64,000 nucleotides of DNA from Flavobacteriales bacterium (GTDB lineage Bacteria > Bacteroidota > Bacteroidia > Flavobacteriales_E > Vicingaceae), in the NCBI GenBank assembly GCA_015075325.1, contig JABTUP010000001.1:62001-126000 (forward strand), written 5' to 3'. The notes below the pieces were generated by a model. It had not been told where the DNA came from. It worked only from the letters and a program-made list of their open reading frames with translations, and made no database searches. The position numbers and the translations under genes are program-made. Of the stretch, positions 15,611 to 23,581 are shown piece by piece (within the stretch, counting starts at the first letter, position 1; every line of letters begins with the position of its first letter).

Positions 15611-16306
15611 TTAAAATTTAATGGCTAAGCCTGTTCCAAAATAAACACCTCGAAGAATTAACTCGCTATCAATAGAATAACCACCAAATAAGCCAAAACC
15701 ACTTAATGCAGTTTTAGTTTCTTCGGTTAATTCATAGGTAACATCGTACTTATAACCAGCATAACTAAGATTAAACAATATTCCGAAATTGTCTGAAAAG
15801 AAAATTCTATCGGTAATTCCGAAAGTAAAATAAGAACCTTTGCCAGATGCTGAACTTAAAAATATTCCTGGCAGCGTATTGTATTCCCATTTAGCATTTG
15901 AAACACCAAGACCTAATGTTATAAATAAATCGTTTCGATTTGCTTTTAATAAGTGGAAATTAAAATTGATTAAAAAATCAACTCCTTTTACGCTGTTTAA
16001 AGTATCTTTATCTTCTTCTGCAATAAAATAGTTATTGTATCCAAATTTAACTCCTAAACCTATTCTGTTTGTTAAACCGTATTCAACTCCCAATCGAAAA
16101 ACACTGCTTGCCGTTCCATCAACTTCACTTTTGGATTGAGTTAAAGGTCCAATTTTAGTAGTAGTAGTAGATTTTGTACCATATATTCCAATTCCTAAAT
16201 CGGTATCAATATTCCAATTTCCTTTTTCAAAGGCTTGAGAATACAATTGACTAGATAAGCTAAAAATAGCAATGATTAAAAAAAGTAATTTGATGTTGGT
16301 TTTCAT
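15611..16306 (-). CDS. Outer-membrane beta-barrel protein
   Basis: A 231-aa secreted protein with signal peptide (about 1-23, ending LYSQ). It shows a repeated pattern of beta strands with glycine and aromatic ends (FRLGVEYGLTNRIGLGVKFGYN, DNFGILFNLSYAGYKYD, terminating in GTGLAIKF). This fits the small eight-strand OmpA/porin-family barrel common in this phylum. The function is not identifiable. It stands alone downstream of the SiaC-like gene on the same strand, 42 bp away. Confidence 0.75.
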   Translation of the reverse strand: MKTNIKLLFLIIAIFSLSSQLYSQAFEKGNWNIDTDLGIGIYGTKSTTTTKIGPLTQSKSEVDGTASSVFRLGVEYGLTNRIGLGVKFGYNNYFIAEEDKDTLNSVKGVDFLINFNFHLLKANRNDLFITLGLGVSNAKWEYNTLPGIFLSSASGKGSYFTFGITDRIFFSDNFGILFNLSYAGYKYDVTYELTEETKTALSGFGLFGGYSIDSELILRGVYFGTGLAIKF

Positions 16307-16348
16307 TTATTTAAGAATTTTTTGAGAACCAAATCTACATAAAAAATT

Positions 16349-16738
16349 TTAAAGAGCGTTTACATCAACTTCAATAAAATTAAAATCAACATTTAACGAC
16401 TCTTGGTAGTCTTCTCCAATACTTCTCATATCTAAATCATCAGAAGCATAATACCAATCTACAATTAAATTGGTTTTGTTATTATGGATAGAATTAACAA
16501 CACTCAACATATCATAAATATTTTTATAAGAACTAGTATTTGAGTAATGTAGCTTAAAAATAAATTTTGTTGTTGGTGAAGGATTTTTTATGTATGATTT
16601 CAACCAATTGATTATGGGTTGATAAAAATTTAGTGTGTTTTCAATCAAAGAAACCCCAGACATTTCAAATAGTCCTGTTTCAGGATTAAAATTAATGCTG
16701 GGGCTTTTTGACGTATTTATTATTGTTAGTTTTTGCAC
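16349..16738 (-). CDS. SiaC family regulatory phosphoprotein (DUF1987)
   Basis: A 129-aa cytoplasmic protein of the DUF1987/SiaC family. In Pseudomonas, SiaC is phosphorylated by the kinase SiaB, dephosphorylated by the SpoIIE-type phosphatase SiaA, and controls a diguanylate cyclase. Recognisable elements are the N-terminal PSINFNPETGLFEMSGVS, FYQPIINWL, the central LHYSNTSSYKNI (the likely phospho-acceptor Ser/Thr area, about 64-75) and VDWYYASDDLDMRSIGEDY. It follows fadE by 19 bp and probably shares its transcript. No SiaB kinase gene is nearby; a SpoIIE phosphatase lies about 12 kb away at 2454-4436. Confidence 0.82.
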   Translation of the reverse strand: MQKLTIINTSKSPSINFNPETGLFEMSGVSLIENTLNFYQPIINWLKSYIKNPSPTTKFIFKLHYSNTSSYKNIYDMLSVVNSIHNNKTNLIVDWYYASDDLDMRSIGEDYQESLNVDFNFIEVDVNAL

Positions 16739-16757
16739 ACTGTACTTTTCAGCGAAA

Positions 16758-18542
16758 TTAATAACAATATTTGTTTTCTGTAATTAATTTTTCGGCAATT
16801 CTTCTACGTGCATCTTTAATATTTAATGGTTGTTGTTTGGTAAAACGTTTAACTCCCATTTGCATAATTCGTAATTCATCTCCTTCAACAAACGAGTTGA
16901 TAGCATCTTTTGCACATTTGTTAATTTTATCAGCAGCATCATAAATATAAACGCTCATCAAATCCATTTGTAAAGCTATTTCTTCTTTTGATTTGGTTGA
17001 AGCCAATTTTTGAACTCTCAACAATACTGATTCTGCAACATAAGCTTCAATAATCATATCGGATATGTTCATCAAAATTTCTTGTTCTTTTGCCAATTGC
17101 ATCATTAATTTTTGAGCAGCAGCACCAGCAACCATTAATATTGCTTTTTTAAAGTTTTTTATTTGAACATGAGCTAATTCAAAAACATCATCTGAAGCTG
17201 CTCCAAAATCAGGAATACTCATCAATTCTTTAGCAACAGCTTGTGCTGGACCCATTAAATCCAATTCACCTTTCATGGCTTTTTTTAACAGCATATCAAC
17301 GATTAACATTCTGTTGATTTCGTTAGTACCTTCAAATATACGGTTGATACGGGCATCTCTATAAGCTCTTTCTACTGGTGCTTCGGCAGAATAACCCATA
17401 CCTCCAAAAATTTGAACTGATTCATCAACCACATAATCTAATACTTCAGAACCATGAACTTTTAAAATAGCTGCCTCAGCTGCAAATTGTCGAATACCTT
17501 CTAATGTTGCTTTTTGCTTATCCATGCCCTCACCAACTAAAGCTGAAATGGCATCATCAATATTTTGACTACAACGGTAAGTTGCTGCTTCAGAAGCATA
17601 AACTCTTATAGCTTGTTCGGCTATTTTGTATTTAATAGCTCCGTATTTAGAAATTGAACGACCAAATTGCTCTCTTTCGTTTGCATATTTTACCGACTCG
17701 TTAATTGCTCTTTTTGCACCACCAATAGCAGCTCCAGCCAATTTAACTCTACCAATATTTAAAATGTTTAGAGCAATTTTAAATCCTTCTTGTCTTTCGC
17801 CTAATAGATTCTCAACAGGCACTTTGCAATCGTTAAAAAATACTTGACGAGTTGAAGAGCCTTTAATACCCATTTTCTTTTCTTCTGGGTTTAAAGATAT
17901 TCCGCCAAATGTTTTCTCAACGATAAATGCGGAAAGGTTTTCATCGTTATCAATTTTAGCAAAAACAGTATATACATCGGCAAATCCACCGTTGGTAATC
18001 CACATTTTTTGTCCGTTTAACACATAATGCTTTCCATCAGCACTCAACACAGCTTTTGTTTTTCCCGAATTAGCATCAGAACCAGAACCCGGCTCAGTTA
18101 AACAATAAGCTGCTTTCCATTCACCAGAGGCTAATTTTGGTATGTAGTTTTGTTTTTGAGTTTCGTTACCGTAATATAAAATTGGCAAAGTTCCAATTCC
18201 TGTGTGTGCCGAAATTGATACTGCAAAAGAGTAACTTCCACCTAAAACCTCTGTTGTAAGCATGCTGGTTACAAAGTTTTTACCGAAACCGCCCAATTCT
18301 TCAGGAACTGAAATTCCTAAAAGACCTAATTCTCCAGCTTTTTCGAGTAATGATGGAGTATAACCTTCTTCTAGTTTTTCAATACGTTCAATATTTGGAA
18401 GAATTTCTTGCTCAACAAAATCATTACAAGTTGCCGCAATCATTTGTTGTTCTTCATCAAATTGTTCTGGTATAAATACTGAATTTGGGTCAGTTTCTTT
18501 GATTAAAAACTCCCCACCTTTTAAAGTGTTTTTGTTTTCCAT
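16758..18542 (-). CDS. fadE: Acyl-CoA dehydrogenase (fadE type, 594 aa)
   Basis: FAD-dependent first enzyme of fatty acid beta-oxidation, introducing the trans-2 double bond in acyl-CoA. N-terminal helical domain, FAD/substrate region CLTEPGSGSD (147-156) and WITNGG, then the C-terminal helical domain with the catalytic glutamate in IFEGTNEI (E404). A C-terminal extension of about 150 residues gives 594 aa, matching Bacillus FadE rather than the about 380-aa short-chain enzymes. It lies in a fadN-fadA-GNAT-fadE order on one strand and electrons would pass to ETF. The downstream SiaC-like gene is close. Confidence 0.93.
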   Translation of the reverse strand: MENKNTLKGGEFLIKETDPNSVFIPEQFDEEQQMIAATCNDFVEQEILPNIERIEKLEEGYTPSLLEKAGELGLLGISVPEELGGFGKNFVTSMLTTEVLGGSYSFAVSISAHTGIGTLPILYYGNETQKQNYIPKLASGEWKAAYCLTEPGSGSDANSGKTKAVLSADGKHYVLNGQKMWITNGGFADVYTVFAKIDNDENLSAFIVEKTFGGISLNPEEKKMGIKGSSTRQVFFNDCKVPVENLLGERQEGFKIALNILNIGRVKLAGAAIGGAKRAINESVKYANEREQFGRSISKYGAIKYKIAEQAIRVYASEAATYRCSQNIDDAISALVGEGMDKQKATLEGIRQFAAEAAILKVHGSEVLDYVVDESVQIFGGMGYSAEAPVERAYRDARINRIFEGTNEINRMLIVDMLLKKAMKGELDLMGPAQAVAKELMSIPDFGAASDDVFELAHVQIKNFKKAILMVAGAAAQKLMMQLAKEQEILMNISDMIIEAYVAESVLLRVQKLASTKSKEEIALQMDLMSVYIYDAADKINKCAKDAINSFVEGDELRIMQMGVKRFTKQQPLNIKDARRRIAEKLITENKYCY

Positions 18543-18625
18543 TTTTTTATTGTTTAAGGTTTAATGTTCAAGGTTTAAACATCATCCCAGTTAGTTTATA
18601 TATTTAATTTATCTTTTTACCTAAT

Positions 18626-18660
18626 ATCTTCGGTCTTCCGACTTCAAACTTCCAACTTTT
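18626..18660. repeat. GACCGAAG repeat (inverse copy) at the GNAT 3' end
   Basis: On the minus strand it reads AAAAGTTGGAAGTTTGAAG followed by TCGGAAGACCGAAGAT. It resembles 14268-14298. The GNAT stop codon (TGA, 18646-18644) lies inside this element. Confidence 0.7.
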
Positions 18661-19138
18661 TATACATTAACTTATGTTTTCCAATCATAGGCACTTCGTA
18701 AAAATCACCAAGTATGTTAAATCCCATTTTCTCGTAAAACCCAATCGCCACTTCTCTTGCATCGCACCACAACAACTCTACCTCTTTATTTTTTAATTCC
18801 TTTAAAGCAAAATCAATTACTTCTTTACCAAAATTTTCTCCTCTTACTTTAGGTGAAGTTGCCATTGCTCGTAATCGGTATTGGTATTTTTCTTCAAATT
18901 TTTCGTTTTGCTGAACTAAAAAAGTTCCTACCGAAACTAGTTCTCCATTTTTAAAAGCCCCAACATGAAATGTAGTTTCTATTTCATCTATATCTAATCC
19001 ACATTCCTCTAGGTTATTCTTGTGTTGCCACAATACTTCTAACCTCAGCGGATAAGTTTGTTTTGATTGAATAAACGAAGCCCCCTTTAATCCCCCGAAG
19101 GGGGAATTGCCTAACACACATTGCCTATTATTCATCAT
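18644..19138 (-). CDS. GNAT family N-acetyltransferase
   Basis: A 164-aa GCN5-related acetyltransferase that uses acetyl-CoA on an unknown amine. The fold is recognisable from about residue 28: YPLRLEVLW, FHVGAFKNGELVSVGTF, the RAMATSPKVRGENFG acetyl-CoA loop (about 97-111), and LWCDAREVAIGFYEKMGF. Residues about 8-21 (LGNSPFGGLKGA) come from a CCCCC-GAA-GGGGG repeat in the DNA, and the C-terminal KKLEV plus stop come from a GACCGAAG repeat. Both termini are therefore repeat-derived. No alternative ATG follows the repeat before the domain, so ATG 19138 (or 19135) is kept. It sits inside the beta-oxidation cluster but has no obvious link to that pathway. Confidence 0.8.
   Translation of the reverse strand: MMNNRQCVLGNSPFGGLKGASFIQSKQTYPLRLEVLWQHKNNLEECGLDIDEIETTFHVGAFKNGELVSVGTFLVQQNEKFEEKYQYRLRAMATSPKVRGENFGKEVIDFALKELKNKEVELLWCDAREVAIGFYEKMGFNILGDFYEVPMIGKHKLMYKKLEV
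19081..19107. repeat. CCCCC-GAA-GGGGG repeat inside the GNAT N-terminus
   Basis: CCCCCTTTAATCCCCCGAAG followed by GGGGAA, with a perfect 5-bp C/G stem around GAA (19092-19104). It is related in style to the larger C/G-rich elements at 19165 and 20489 and is translated in frame as NSPFGGLKGA. Confidence 0.75.
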
Positions 19139-19164
19139 TTAACACTTTTTGCAAATTTTAACAT

Positions 19165-19226
19165 CCCACCTCAATCCTCACTCAAGAGAGGACTTTAGCC
19201 CCTCCTTCGGAGGGGTTGGGGAGGCT
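19165..19226. repeat. C/G-rich interspersed repeat, copy 1
   Basis: A 62-bp element starting CCCACCTCAATCCTC and ending GGTTGGGGAGGCT, between fadA and the GNAT gene. It contains a perfect stem CCCCTCC-TTC-GGAGGGG (19199-19215). Nearly the same element occurs at 20489-20547. Its base composition is far from the AT-rich surroundings. Confidence 0.85.
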
Positions 19227-19227
19227 T

Positions 19228-20403
19228 TTACAACATTTCATAAATACCAGCAGCACCTTGCCCAGTCCCAACACACATAGTTACCATTCCGTATTTTTGT
19301 TTTCTTCTTTTTAGCTCATTAAAAATTTGAACAGAAAGTTTAGCCCCAGTACAAGCCAATGGATGACCTAAAGCAATTGCACCACCATTTACATTTACTT
19401 TATTGGTATCTAATCCTAAGCCTTTTATAACTGCCAACGATTGAGATGCAAATGCTTCGTTCAATTCAAATAAATCAATATTGTCTTGTTTTAAACCTGC
19501 ATGTTTTAAAACTGCTGGAATTGCTGTTAATGGACCAACACCCATAATTCTTGGCTCTAAACCAACTACTTGATACGAAACTAAACGAGCTATTGGTTTA
19601 ATGTTTAACTCTTTTACCATTCGCTCCGACATTACCATCACAAAAGCTGCTCCATCTGAAGTTTGTGACGAATTTCCAGCTGTAACACTACCTCCAGCTG
19701 CAAAAACAGGCTTTAAACTTGACAAAGCTTCAACTGTTGTTCCTCTTCTCGGTCCTTCATCAGTATCAACTATATATTTTTTTGAATGTCTTTTGTTATC
19801 TTCCCCAACAAAAATTTCTTCTACTTCTACAGGAACAATATCATCTTTAAACAAACCATTATCTATAGCATTTAAAGCTCTTCTGTGCGATTCGTATGCA
19901 AATGCATCTTGCTCCTCTCGAGATATTTTAAAATCGTTAGCCACCGCTTCTGCTGTTAAGCCCATTCCCCAATAATAATCAGGATTTTCTTTGGCAACTT
20001 TAGCATTTGGAACTATTCTCCAACCACCAAAAGGAATCGGACTCATCGTCTCAACGCCACCTGCAATAATACAATCTGCCATACCAGCATTAATTTGTGC
20101 TGAAGCAATGGCAATGGTTTGTATACCCGACGAACAATAACGATTTACCGTCATACCTGGTACTTTAACCGAATCCAAGCCCATCATCGATATCATTCTA
20201 CCAATGTTTAGTCCTTGCTCTGCCTCTGGAGTTGCATTACCAACTATTACATCGTTAATTCGTTCTTTGTCTAATTGAGGAAAATCCTCCATTAATCTTT
20301 TAATTACAGCTGCACTTAAATCGTCTGGTCGTGTAAACCTAAACAATCCTCGAGGTGCTTTACCTACTGCTGTTCTGTAACCTGCTACTATATATGCGTC
20401 CAT
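19228..20403 (-). CDS. fadA: Acetyl-CoA C-acyltransferase (thiolase)
   Basis: Last enzyme of beta-oxidation (391 aa), cleaving 3-ketoacyl-CoA with CoA. The acyl-accepting cysteine is in VNRYCSSG (C90), with the catalytic His in GGAIALGHPLACTGA and the second Cys in MCVGTGQG near the C-terminus. The frame extends to 20436 through a C/G-rich repeat using a non-ATG start; ATG 20403, giving MDAYIVAGYR, is the natural start. Upstream is fadN and downstream GNAT and fadE. The intergenic gaps are occupied by interspersed repeats rather than by promoters I can recognise, so one transcript is plausible. Confidence 0.94.
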   Translation of the reverse strand: MDAYIVAGYRTAVGKAPRGLFRFTRPDDLSAAVIKRLMEDFPQLDKERINDVIVGNATPEAEQGLNIGRMISMMGLDSVKVPGMTVNRYCSSGIQTIAIASAQINAGMADCIIAGGVETMSPIPFGGWRIVPNAKVAKENPDYYWGMGLTAEAVANDFKISREEQDAFAYESHRRALNAIDNGLFKDDIVPVEVEEIFVGEDNKRHSKKYIVDTDEGPRRGTTVEALSSLKPVFAAGGSVTAGNSSQTSDGAAFVMVMSERMVKELNIKPIARLVSYQVVGLEPRIMGVGPLTAIPAVLKHAGLKQDNIDLFELNEAFASQSLAVIKGLGLDTNKVNVNGGAIALGHPLACTGAKLSVQIFNELKRRKQKYGMVTMCVGTGQGAAGIYEML

Positions 20404-20417
20404 ATTTTTGATATTTG

Positions 20418-20446
20418 CCCACCCCAACCCTCCCAAAGGGAGGGAG
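20418..20446. repeat. C/G-rich interspersed repeat, short copy
   Basis: CCCACCCCAACCCTCCCAAA followed by GGGAGGGAG, with a CCTCCC-AAA-GGGAGG stem. It lies just upstream of the fadA start and was translated into the spurious extension of that frame. Confidence 0.75.
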
Positions 20447-20488
20447 TAAGTGAGTAGTTATTTCTAATTTCTTTTCATGTTTTTATCA

Positions 20489-20547
20489 CCCACCTCAATC
20501 CTCCCTCAAGGGAGGACTGCCCCTCCTTCGGAGGGGTTGGGGAGGCT
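20489..20547. repeat. C/G-rich interspersed repeat, copy 2
   Basis: A 59-bp element highly similar to 19165-19226. It has CTCCCTCAAGGGAGG and then the perfect CCCCTCC-TTC-GGAGGGG stem (20520-20536). It separates fadN from fadA and ends 2 bp before the fadN stop. Confidence 0.85.
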
Positions 20548-20548
20548 C

Positions 20549-22927
20549 TTAATTTCTTAAAACTTTCCCCGTTGTAATAATACTTTGTAATCTTTCTAAT
20601 GTTTTGCGTTCGGTACATAGTTCTAAGAATGCTCTTCGTTCCATGTCCAACAAGTATTGTTCGTTAACTTCGGTTGGTGCCGATAAATCTCCTCCACACA
20701 ATACCCAGCCCAATTTTTCAGAAATTACTTGGTCGTGTTCCGACATGTAATTACCCGATTTCATAGAGTGTGCTCCAACATACACAATACCCAAACCTTC
20801 GTTACCCAACACTTTAATGTCTTTTCGTTGAATTGGTTTGGTATACCCTTTATCTGCCAAGTTTAAAGCAGCTTGTTTGGCATAACTCAATTGGTGAGCA
20901 CGGCTAACAATTACTTCATCAATACCTGGTCTTAAATATCCCAACTCAAATGCTTCGTGTGCCGAAGTAGAAACTTTTGCTTGACCAACTGTTAAAAAGC
21001 GGTTTCTCAATACATTTAATCGCATTCCATCACCGTATTCATCCGATGCTCTTAAAGCAAATTCTTTAGAACCTCCACCACCAGGAATAACGCCAACACC
21101 AAACTCAACCAATCCCATATAAGTTTCGGCATGAGCAACAACCTTATCAGCATGCATACTCATTTCGCAACCACCACCTAAAGCAAGATTGTGTGGTGCA
21201 ACAATAACTGGAATTGATGAATATCGAACTCTCATCATGGTTTTTTGAAAAGCCTGAATAGCGAAATCTAACTCGTCGTATTCTTGCTCTACTGCCATCA
21301 TAAATATCATACCTACATTGGCTCCTGCCGAAAAGTTATCACCATCGTTGGAAATAACTAACCCTTTGTATTGTTGCTCTGCTAAATCAATTGCTTTGTT
21401 AATACCTTCAATCACTTCACCACCAATGGTATTCATTTTGGTATGGAATTCTAAATTAATAATTCCGTCTCCTAAATCAACTATGGTTGTTCCTGAGTTT
21501 TTCCAAATGGTATTTTCTGCTCTTAATGTTTCTAGCGACAATACTTTGTCAGAACCCGGAATCATTTGATAAGATTTCGAAGTTATATCATAAAAATATT
21601 TCGCTCCTTTTTCTACTTTATAAAATGATTTGATGCCGGCTGCCAACATTTCTTTTACCCATGGATTTGGTGTAATGCCCATTTTTTCCATGTAAGGCAA
21701 ACTTTCTTCCACGCCAATAGCATCCCAAGTAGCAAACGGACCCAACTGCCAGCCAAAACCAGCACTCAAGGCATCGTCAATTTTATATACTGCATCGGTA
21801 ATTTCTGGTATTCTATTCGACACATAAGCAAACAATCCAAAAAACGATTTACGGTAAAACTCACCCGCTTTATCTTGTCCTTTAACTAAGGCTTTGGTTC
21901 GTTGTTTTAAATCATCAATCGATTTTGCCATTTCTAATGTAGCAAACTTCACTTTTTCTCCCGCACGATATTCCATGGTGTTTAGGTCTAACGTCAGAAT
22001 TTCGCTTTTGCCGTTTTCGCCTGTTACCTTTTTAAAGAACCCTTGTTTGGTTTTTGAGCCCAACCATTTGTTCTCCACCATTTTGTTGATGTAAGTTGGA
22101 ATGGTAAATACCGCATTGGCTTCGTCGTTCGGACAGTTGTCTTTAACTCCATTGGCAACGTGTACCAAAGTATCTAAACCAACCACATCGCACGTTCTAA
22201 AGGTTGCCGATTTTGGTCGACCAATAACTGGACCAGTTAATTTATCAACTTCCTCAACAGTTAAACCCATTTCGGTAACGGTATGAAACAACGACATGAT
22301 GCTGTAAACACCAATTCTGTTAGCAATAAATGCTGGTGTATCTTTACAAACCACGGTGGTTTTTCCTAAAAAACGCTGACCGTAATCTTCCAAGAAGGTC
22401 ATTACAGCTGGATCCGTTTTAGGAGTAGGAATTAACTCCAACAATTTTAAATAACGAGGTGGGTTAAAAAAGTGAGTTCCGCAAAAATGTTTTTGGAAAT
22501 CTTCACTTCTGCCTTCCAACATCATGTGGATTGGAATTCCCGACGTATTTGACGTTATTAGTGTGCCTGGTTTACGGTATTTTTCAACATTTTCGAACAC
22601 TTGCTTTTTAATGTCTAATCGCTCAATTACTACCTCAATAACCCAATCGCAGTTAGCAATTTTAGCTAAATCATCGTCGAAATTTCCTGTAGAAATTCTA
22701 CTGATAAACGATTTGCTGTAAATGGGCGAAGGGTTTGATTTCAACGCAAACTGCAAAGCATCGTTTACAATTTTGTTACGCTCTGCAGGTTTGGTAGATT
22801 CGGTTGCTTCTTTTGGAACAATGTCTAACAACAATACCTCAACACCAATGTTGGCAAAATGGCACGCAATTCTAGAACCCATTACTCCCGAGCCTAAGAC
22901 TGCTACTTTGTTTATTTTTCTATTCAT
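20549..22927 (-). CDS. fadN: 3-hydroxyacyl-CoA dehydrogenase / enoyl-CoA hydratase fusion
   Basis: Bifunctional beta-oxidation enzyme (792 aa) performing hydration and NAD-dependent oxidation of acyl-CoA intermediates. The N-terminal Rossmann dehydrogenase domain has GSGVMGSRIA (12-21), the CGTHFFNPPRYLKLLE segment with the catalytic-type His, and a dehydrogenase C-terminal domain to about 430. The crotonase domain occupies about 480-680, with SNDGDNFSAGANVG and APHNLALGGGCEM (oxyanion loop). This dehydrogenase-first order and length match Bacillus FadN rather than E. coli FadB. It precedes fadA and fadE and follows a MarR-type regulator on the same strand. Confidence 0.93.
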   Translation of the reverse strand: MNRKINKVAVLGSGVMGSRIACHFANIGVEVLLLDIVPKEATESTKPAERNKIVNDALQFALKSNPSPIYSKSFISRISTGNFDDDLAKIANCDWVIEVVIERLDIKKQVFENVEKYRKPGTLITSNTSGIPIHMMLEGRSEDFQKHFCGTHFFNPPRYLKLLELIPTPKTDPAVMTFLEDYGQRFLGKTTVVCKDTPAFIANRIGVYSIMSLFHTVTEMGLTVEEVDKLTGPVIGRPKSATFRTCDVVGLDTLVHVANGVKDNCPNDEANAVFTIPTYINKMVENKWLGSKTKQGFFKKVTGENGKSEILTLDLNTMEYRAGEKVKFATLEMAKSIDDLKQRTKALVKGQDKAGEFYRKSFFGLFAYVSNRIPEITDAVYKIDDALSAGFGWQLGPFATWDAIGVEESLPYMEKMGITPNPWVKEMLAAGIKSFYKVEKGAKYFYDITSKSYQMIPGSDKVLSLETLRAENTIWKNSGTTIVDLGDGIINLEFHTKMNTIGGEVIEGINKAIDLAEQQYKGLVISNDGDNFSAGANVGMIFMMAVEQEYDELDFAIQAFQKTMMRVRYSSIPVIVAPHNLALGGGCEMSMHADKVVAHAETYMGLVEFGVGVIPGGGGSKEFALRASDEYGDGMRLNVLRNRFLTVGQAKVSTSAHEAFELGYLRPGIDEVIVSRAHQLSYAKQAALNLADKGYTKPIQRKDIKVLGNEGLGIVYVGAHSMKSGNYMSEHDQVISEKLGWVLCGGDLSAPTEVNEQYLLDMERRAFLELCTERKTLERLQSIITTGKVLRN

Positions 22928-22936
22928 ATATTTGAG

Positions 22937-22968
22937 TTTGTAAAGTTGAAAGTTTGTAAAGTTGAAAG
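22937..22968. repeat. Tandem 16-bp repeat ahead of fadN
   Basis: Two perfect back-to-back copies of TTTGTAAAGTTGAAAG (22937-22952 and 22953-22968) in the 77-bp gap between the MarR gene and fadN. This is a simple-sequence element of the kind seen in other gaps of the window. Confidence 0.8.
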
Positions 22969-23004
22969 TTTTTCCATTTTCACATCTTCAAATTTTCAAA
23001 TTTG

Positions 23005-23436
23005 TTAATTTTCTTTTTTATACTTCTCTATTGTTTTGTTTATCGATTCCATTACTTCAAAAAAAACGGTTAGTTTACTTTGTGGTATTTCCTCTAAAAT
23101 TAATTCATTAAATCCTTCTACTACTTTTTTTGCTATTTTTCTTTTTTCAACACCTTCGGGAGTTAAAAAAATCCGCACCATTCGTTTGTCTTTTTCGTCT
23201 TGTTTGCGGAAAATTAACCCTTTTTCTTCTAAACTTTTAATGATTCTGCTCATGCCCGTTGCTTCCATACCCATTAATGGAGCTATGCTAGTTGCAGGAG
23301 TTCCTTCCTTTGTAATGGTAAGCAAAAAATAACCCACCGCTTGCGATGTACCATGCTTTGCAGCCACTTGATTGTACATTCTAAATATAGAATGCCAAGT
23401 AGATTTTATCTGATAATCGATTGTTTTTTGAACCAT
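23005..23436 (-). CDS. MarR family transcriptional regulator
   Basis: A 143-aa winged-helix regulator. The DNA-binding core includes TPATSIAPLMGMEATGMSRIIKSLEEKG (about 46-73) and the wing DEKDKRMVRIFLT (about 79-91). Helices at both ends would form the dimer interface. MarR proteins are usually repressors released by small, often aromatic or acyl ligands. Placed directly before fadN, it is a good candidate for controlling the beta-oxidation genes, perhaps with an acyl-CoA ligand; this is inference. Two palindromes, one overlapping a TACATTTG promoter box, lie within 55 bp of its start and suggest autoregulation. Confidence 0.9.
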   Translation of the reverse strand: MVQKTIDYQIKSTWHSIFRMYNQVAAKHGTSQAVGYFLLTITKEGTPATSIAPLMGMEATGMSRIIKSLEEKGLIFRKQDEKDKRMVRIFLTPEGVEKRKIAKKVVEGFNELILEEIPQSKLTVFFEVMESINKTIEKYKKEN

Positions 23437-23444
23437 TTATTATG

Positions 23445-23489
23445 TTTGCTTAGCAAATGTATAAAAAATATATTATGTAAGCATAATAT
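23445..23489 (-). promoter_or_regulatory. Promoter and candidate MarR operators before the beta-oxidation operon
   Basis: A -7 box TACATTTG on the minus strand (23461-23454) overlaps the perfect palindrome TTTGCT-T-AGCAAA (23445-23457). A second perfect palindrome ATATTATG-TAAG-CATAATAT occupies 23470-23489, where the -33 region would be. Both contain TTATGTnnGC-like halves. The layout fits a repressor blocking its own promoter; no clear TTG -33 box is present. Confidence 0.6.
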
Positions 23490-23510
23490 TTATGATTTTT
23501 TTGAAATTAA

Positions 23511-23541
23511 TTTGAATTAATGGAAAAATAGGATAACTTCG
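23511..23541 (+). promoter_or_regulatory. Candidate promoter of the SBBP/PKD gene
   Basis: TTTG (23511-23514), 19 bp, then TAACTTCG (23534-23541), one mismatch from TAnnTTTG. The spacing is correct for Bacteroidota promoters and the start codon lies 40 bp further on. Confidence 0.45.
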
Positions 23542-23581
23542 TTAAACACTTATGGTAAAGAATTATCAAAAAATATAACCG

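Noticed and set aside
22937-22968. Tandem repeat considered as a CRISPR or iteron array
   Set aside because: Only two 16-bp units with no spacer and no cas or rep genes.
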